A stretch of DNA of 40,079 nt from a virus. Under the pieces are notes generated by a model. The model had not been told where the DNA came from, ran no database searches, and was given only the letters and a program-made list of their open reading frames with translations. The stretch is taken from positions 1 through 40,079 of the IMG/VR virus record IMGVR_UViG_3300044618_000932. One strand, written 5' to 3'. How positions within the stretch are numbered: the stretch's first letter is position 1; each line of letters starts with the position of its first letter. The position numbers and the translations under genes were made by a program. Below, in pieces: positions 39,105-40,079 of the stretch.

Positions 39105-39221
39105 TTACTTCTTCTTCTTCTTCGAAGCAACCATTTTCTTACCAGACTTCTTCGCATCCATCTTCGCAGCCTTCATACCAGCTTCCGTATACGGATACTT
39201 TTTCTTTCCAACCTGAGGCAT
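39105..39221 (-). CDS. Very small basic protein (38 aa)
   Basis: I start at ATG 39221 (MPQVGKKKYPYTEAGMKAAK) with AAAGGAAAATGAT upstream. The longer frame to 39311 lies inside the upstream gene and is rejected. The pattern GKKKYPYT--GM-AA---AKKSGKK is a common signature of small phage proteins located near terminase or capsid genes. It is extremely basic (ends SKKKKK), so it should bind nucleic acid. Function unknown. Confidence 0.72.
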   Translation of the reverse strand: MPQVGKKKYPYTEAGMKAAKMDAKKSGKKMVASKKKKK

Positions 39222-39222
39222 A

Positions 39223-39390
39223 TCATTTTCCTTTGCTAGAACGGGATGCCGCCATATTATCAACAAGATTCGGATAAGGTCGCCCAGCCTTCTTCGCACG
39301 AGCTTTCGCATTCCTCTTCTGCTGATCCGTCAAAGGAGTTGACTTCTTCTTCGGATTCGGTTTATCCCAAACATCTTTTTTCTTTTGCAT
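39223..39390 (-). CDS. Small basic protein, first gene of the late operon (55 aa)
   Basis: Start taken as ATG 39390 (MQKKKDVWDKPNPKKKS). A longer form from TTG/GTG near 39420 would add a hydrophobic stretch (SVAGVVVFAT), and no good ribosome site separates the options. The core KKKSTPLTDQQKRNAKARAKKAGRPYPNLVDNMAASR has the KAKA-R--GRPYPN-VDN pattern seen repeatedly in small actinophage proteins just upstream of structural genes. It is followed after 1 base by the next small basic gene. Confidence 0.68.
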   Translation of the reverse strand: MQKKKDVWDKPNPKKKSTPLTDQQKRNAKARAKKAGRPYPNLVDNMAASRSSKGK

Positions 39391-39726
39391 AGTTGCAAAC
39401 ACTACAACACCTGCTACACTCACCAACGCAAACGAACAAGTCCTCCACGCTGGGAAGCGTCAAGGCAAGCAAGGCTGTATACCGGTTGCAAGGTACGGGG
39501 CATTTCACACCAGGGAACTGGGGTAGATGAATCCTGCAATCAAGTCCGCGACGAGACATACAACGACCCCTATTGCGTAAGAGATTCAAGCAGCGTATGA
39601 ACGACAACAAACAAAACCGGTGTCGGCTAAAAGAACTAGCTAACGGCCACCGCAACCCAAAAGGTTGAAAACGTGGGGGGAAGCAAACACCCGTCTACAC
39701 CCCGTCAAACACTCTCACTACCGCCC

Positions 39727-39738
39727 CTCGCAAGCTCG
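39727..39738. repeat. CGAGCTTGCGAG repeat, inverted copy
   Basis: CTCGCAAGCTCG is the exact reverse complement of the 12-mer at 141-152 and 39930-39941. It overlaps the first arm of the hairpin at 39737-39767. Confidence 0.7.
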
Positions 39739-39767
39739 GGTTGGTCACACAAACACACACCAACCCG
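39737..39767. other. Hairpin in the late leader
   Basis: CGGGTTGGT and ACCAACCCG form a perfect 9-bp stem around a 13-base A/C loop. If the promoter at 39822-39851 is used leftward, this hairpin would be in the 5' leader of the late mRNA. There is no T-run on either side. Confidence 0.5.
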
Positions 39768-39821
39768 GCACACAACATCCCGCGCTGCGAAACAACAAAA
39801 GAGTGACACCGTACAAACAAC

Positions 39822-39851
39822 GTTATAAATATCCCTATACCCTGGTTTTAA
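39822..39851 (-). promoter_or_regulatory. Candidate late promoter, leftward
   Basis: Minus strand: TTAAAA (39851-39846; 4/6 match), an 18-base spacer, TATAAC (39827-39822; 5/6 match), inside an AT-rich island of the non-coding region. The leader to the first gene start at 39390 would be about 425 bases. No other pair upstream of the late operon is as good. Confidence 0.4.
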
Positions 39852-39929
39852 GGCAGACCCCCAGTTGATCTGTAGCCTGAGTGTGTTGCAGTGTTGGTTT
39901 GTCGTAGGATTTGGGTTGTGTTGTGGGAG

Positions 39930-39941
39930 CGAGCTTGCGAG
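39930..39941. repeat. CGAGCTTGCGAG repeat, copy 2
   Basis: Identical to 141-152, in the same orientation, and reverse-complementary to 39727-39738. It lies 21 bases before the terminal repeat begins. Confidence 0.7.
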
Positions 39942-39962
39942 CGGGACGAATTATATGGGGTG

Positions 39963-40079
39963 TGTGTTTCAAAGGGGGGGGGTGTGGTCGGCAATCGACC
40001 TTGAACCCTGCCGATTAGAAAAGGTTTGCGGGTAGGAATAGGTGTCGCCTAGTGCGGCTTGTTGCATTGTTGTGGGGTG
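39963..40079. repeat. Direct terminal repeat, right copy
   Basis: Matches 1-117 with AA instead of CC at the two bases before the G9 tract (39972-39973 versus 10-11). Everything after the G9 tract is identical. Confidence 0.95.

Larger units (their letters stand above)
39391..39962. other. Non-coding region upstream of the late operon
   Basis: No convincing gene on either strand; short open frames here have no ribosome site or recognisable composition. It holds a promoter candidate (39822-39851), a 9-bp hairpin (39737-39767), two copies of CGAGCTTGCGAG in opposite orientation (39727-39738 and 39930-39941) and an AT-rich patch at ~39820-39850. With bases 1-322 it forms the only long non-coding stretch of the genome. 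Confidence 0.7.

Noticed and set aside
39362-39655. Cys-rich minus-strand frame upstream of the late operon
   Set aside because: Many Cys but no regular knuckle spacing, no ribosome site, and overlap with the start of the 55-aa gene; looks like chance.
39421-39660. Possible tRNA or HNH endonuclease remnant
   Set aside because: No cloverleaf with an acceptor and T-arm could be assembled by eye, and no H-N-H or CxxC framework appears in any frame.
39665-39868. Plus-strand 67-residue frame in the right non-coding region
   Set aside because: No ribosome site, His/Thr/Pro-rich chance composition, crosses a hairpin and the promoter candidate.

Overview
The window looks like one essentially complete genome of a tailed phage of about 40 kb. 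Its first 117 bases recur at its last 117 bases with only a 2-base difference, so the ends join into a circle or are a terminal redundancy. Every gene I can support lies on the minus strand. Reading leftward gives the classic order: small basic proteins and terminase (39.4-36.8 kb), portal, head and internal proteins (36.8-25.6 kb), glycosyltransferases and tail/fibre proteins (24.6-14.5 kb), lysis and membrane proteins (14.5-12.1 kb), then a nucleic-acid, recombination and regulatory block (12.1-0.3 kb). Start codons very often overlap the preceding stop (ATGA, TAATG, TGATG), so most genes are translationally coupled.

Host: an actinobacterium is the best guess. There is a four-cysteine WhiB-type regulator (3965-4276), a family essentially confined to Actinobacteria and their phages, and a secreted Thr/Pro-rich protein of a style I associate with actinobacterial, especially acidimicrobial, surface proteins. 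The AT-leaning composition differs from high-GC Streptomyces or Mycobacterium phages and would fit freshwater or marine low-GC actinobacteria; this is inference. The capsid resembles the N4-gp56 family. There is no recognisable tape-measure or tail-tube set, but there is a 1,619-residue internal-type protein between portal and scaffold. A short-tailed (podovirus-like) virion is therefore more likely than a siphovirus.

The left block carries a lambda-exonuclease/YqaJ-like nuclease, a Rad52/Sak-like annealing protein, an Hjc-like resolvase, SSB, a metallophosphoesterase and a C5 cytosine methyltransferase with an unusually long repetitive target-recognition region. It also carries WhiB and several tiny Zn-ribbon proteins. 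No DNA polymerase, helicase, primase, RNA polymerase, integrase or repressor is recognisable, so the phage probably uses the host replisome and shows no sign of lysogeny.

The lysis block has an M15/VanY-type endolysin and three small membrane proteins that are holin candidates. Next to it is a signal-peptide protein with a Thr/Pro stalk and a C-terminal membrane anchor. A second secreted cell-wall enzyme (lysozyme-like, 6789-7253) sits in the recombination block. The fibre module combines a collagen-like GPT-repeat fibre ending in a tail-collar domain with a fibre-assembly chaperone and two glycosyltransferases, suggesting a glycosylated receptor-binding apparatus.

An ~890-base non-coding region spans the junction (39391-39962 plus 1-322). 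It holds the probable late promoter, the early-operon terminator, a G9 tract and clustered short dyads. Six small genes described here are 40-57 codons long and easily missed: 323-445, 6594-6749, 10470-10604, 12109-12282, 13006-13176 and 39105-39221. I saw no tRNA, rRNA, CRISPR array or insertion sequence.
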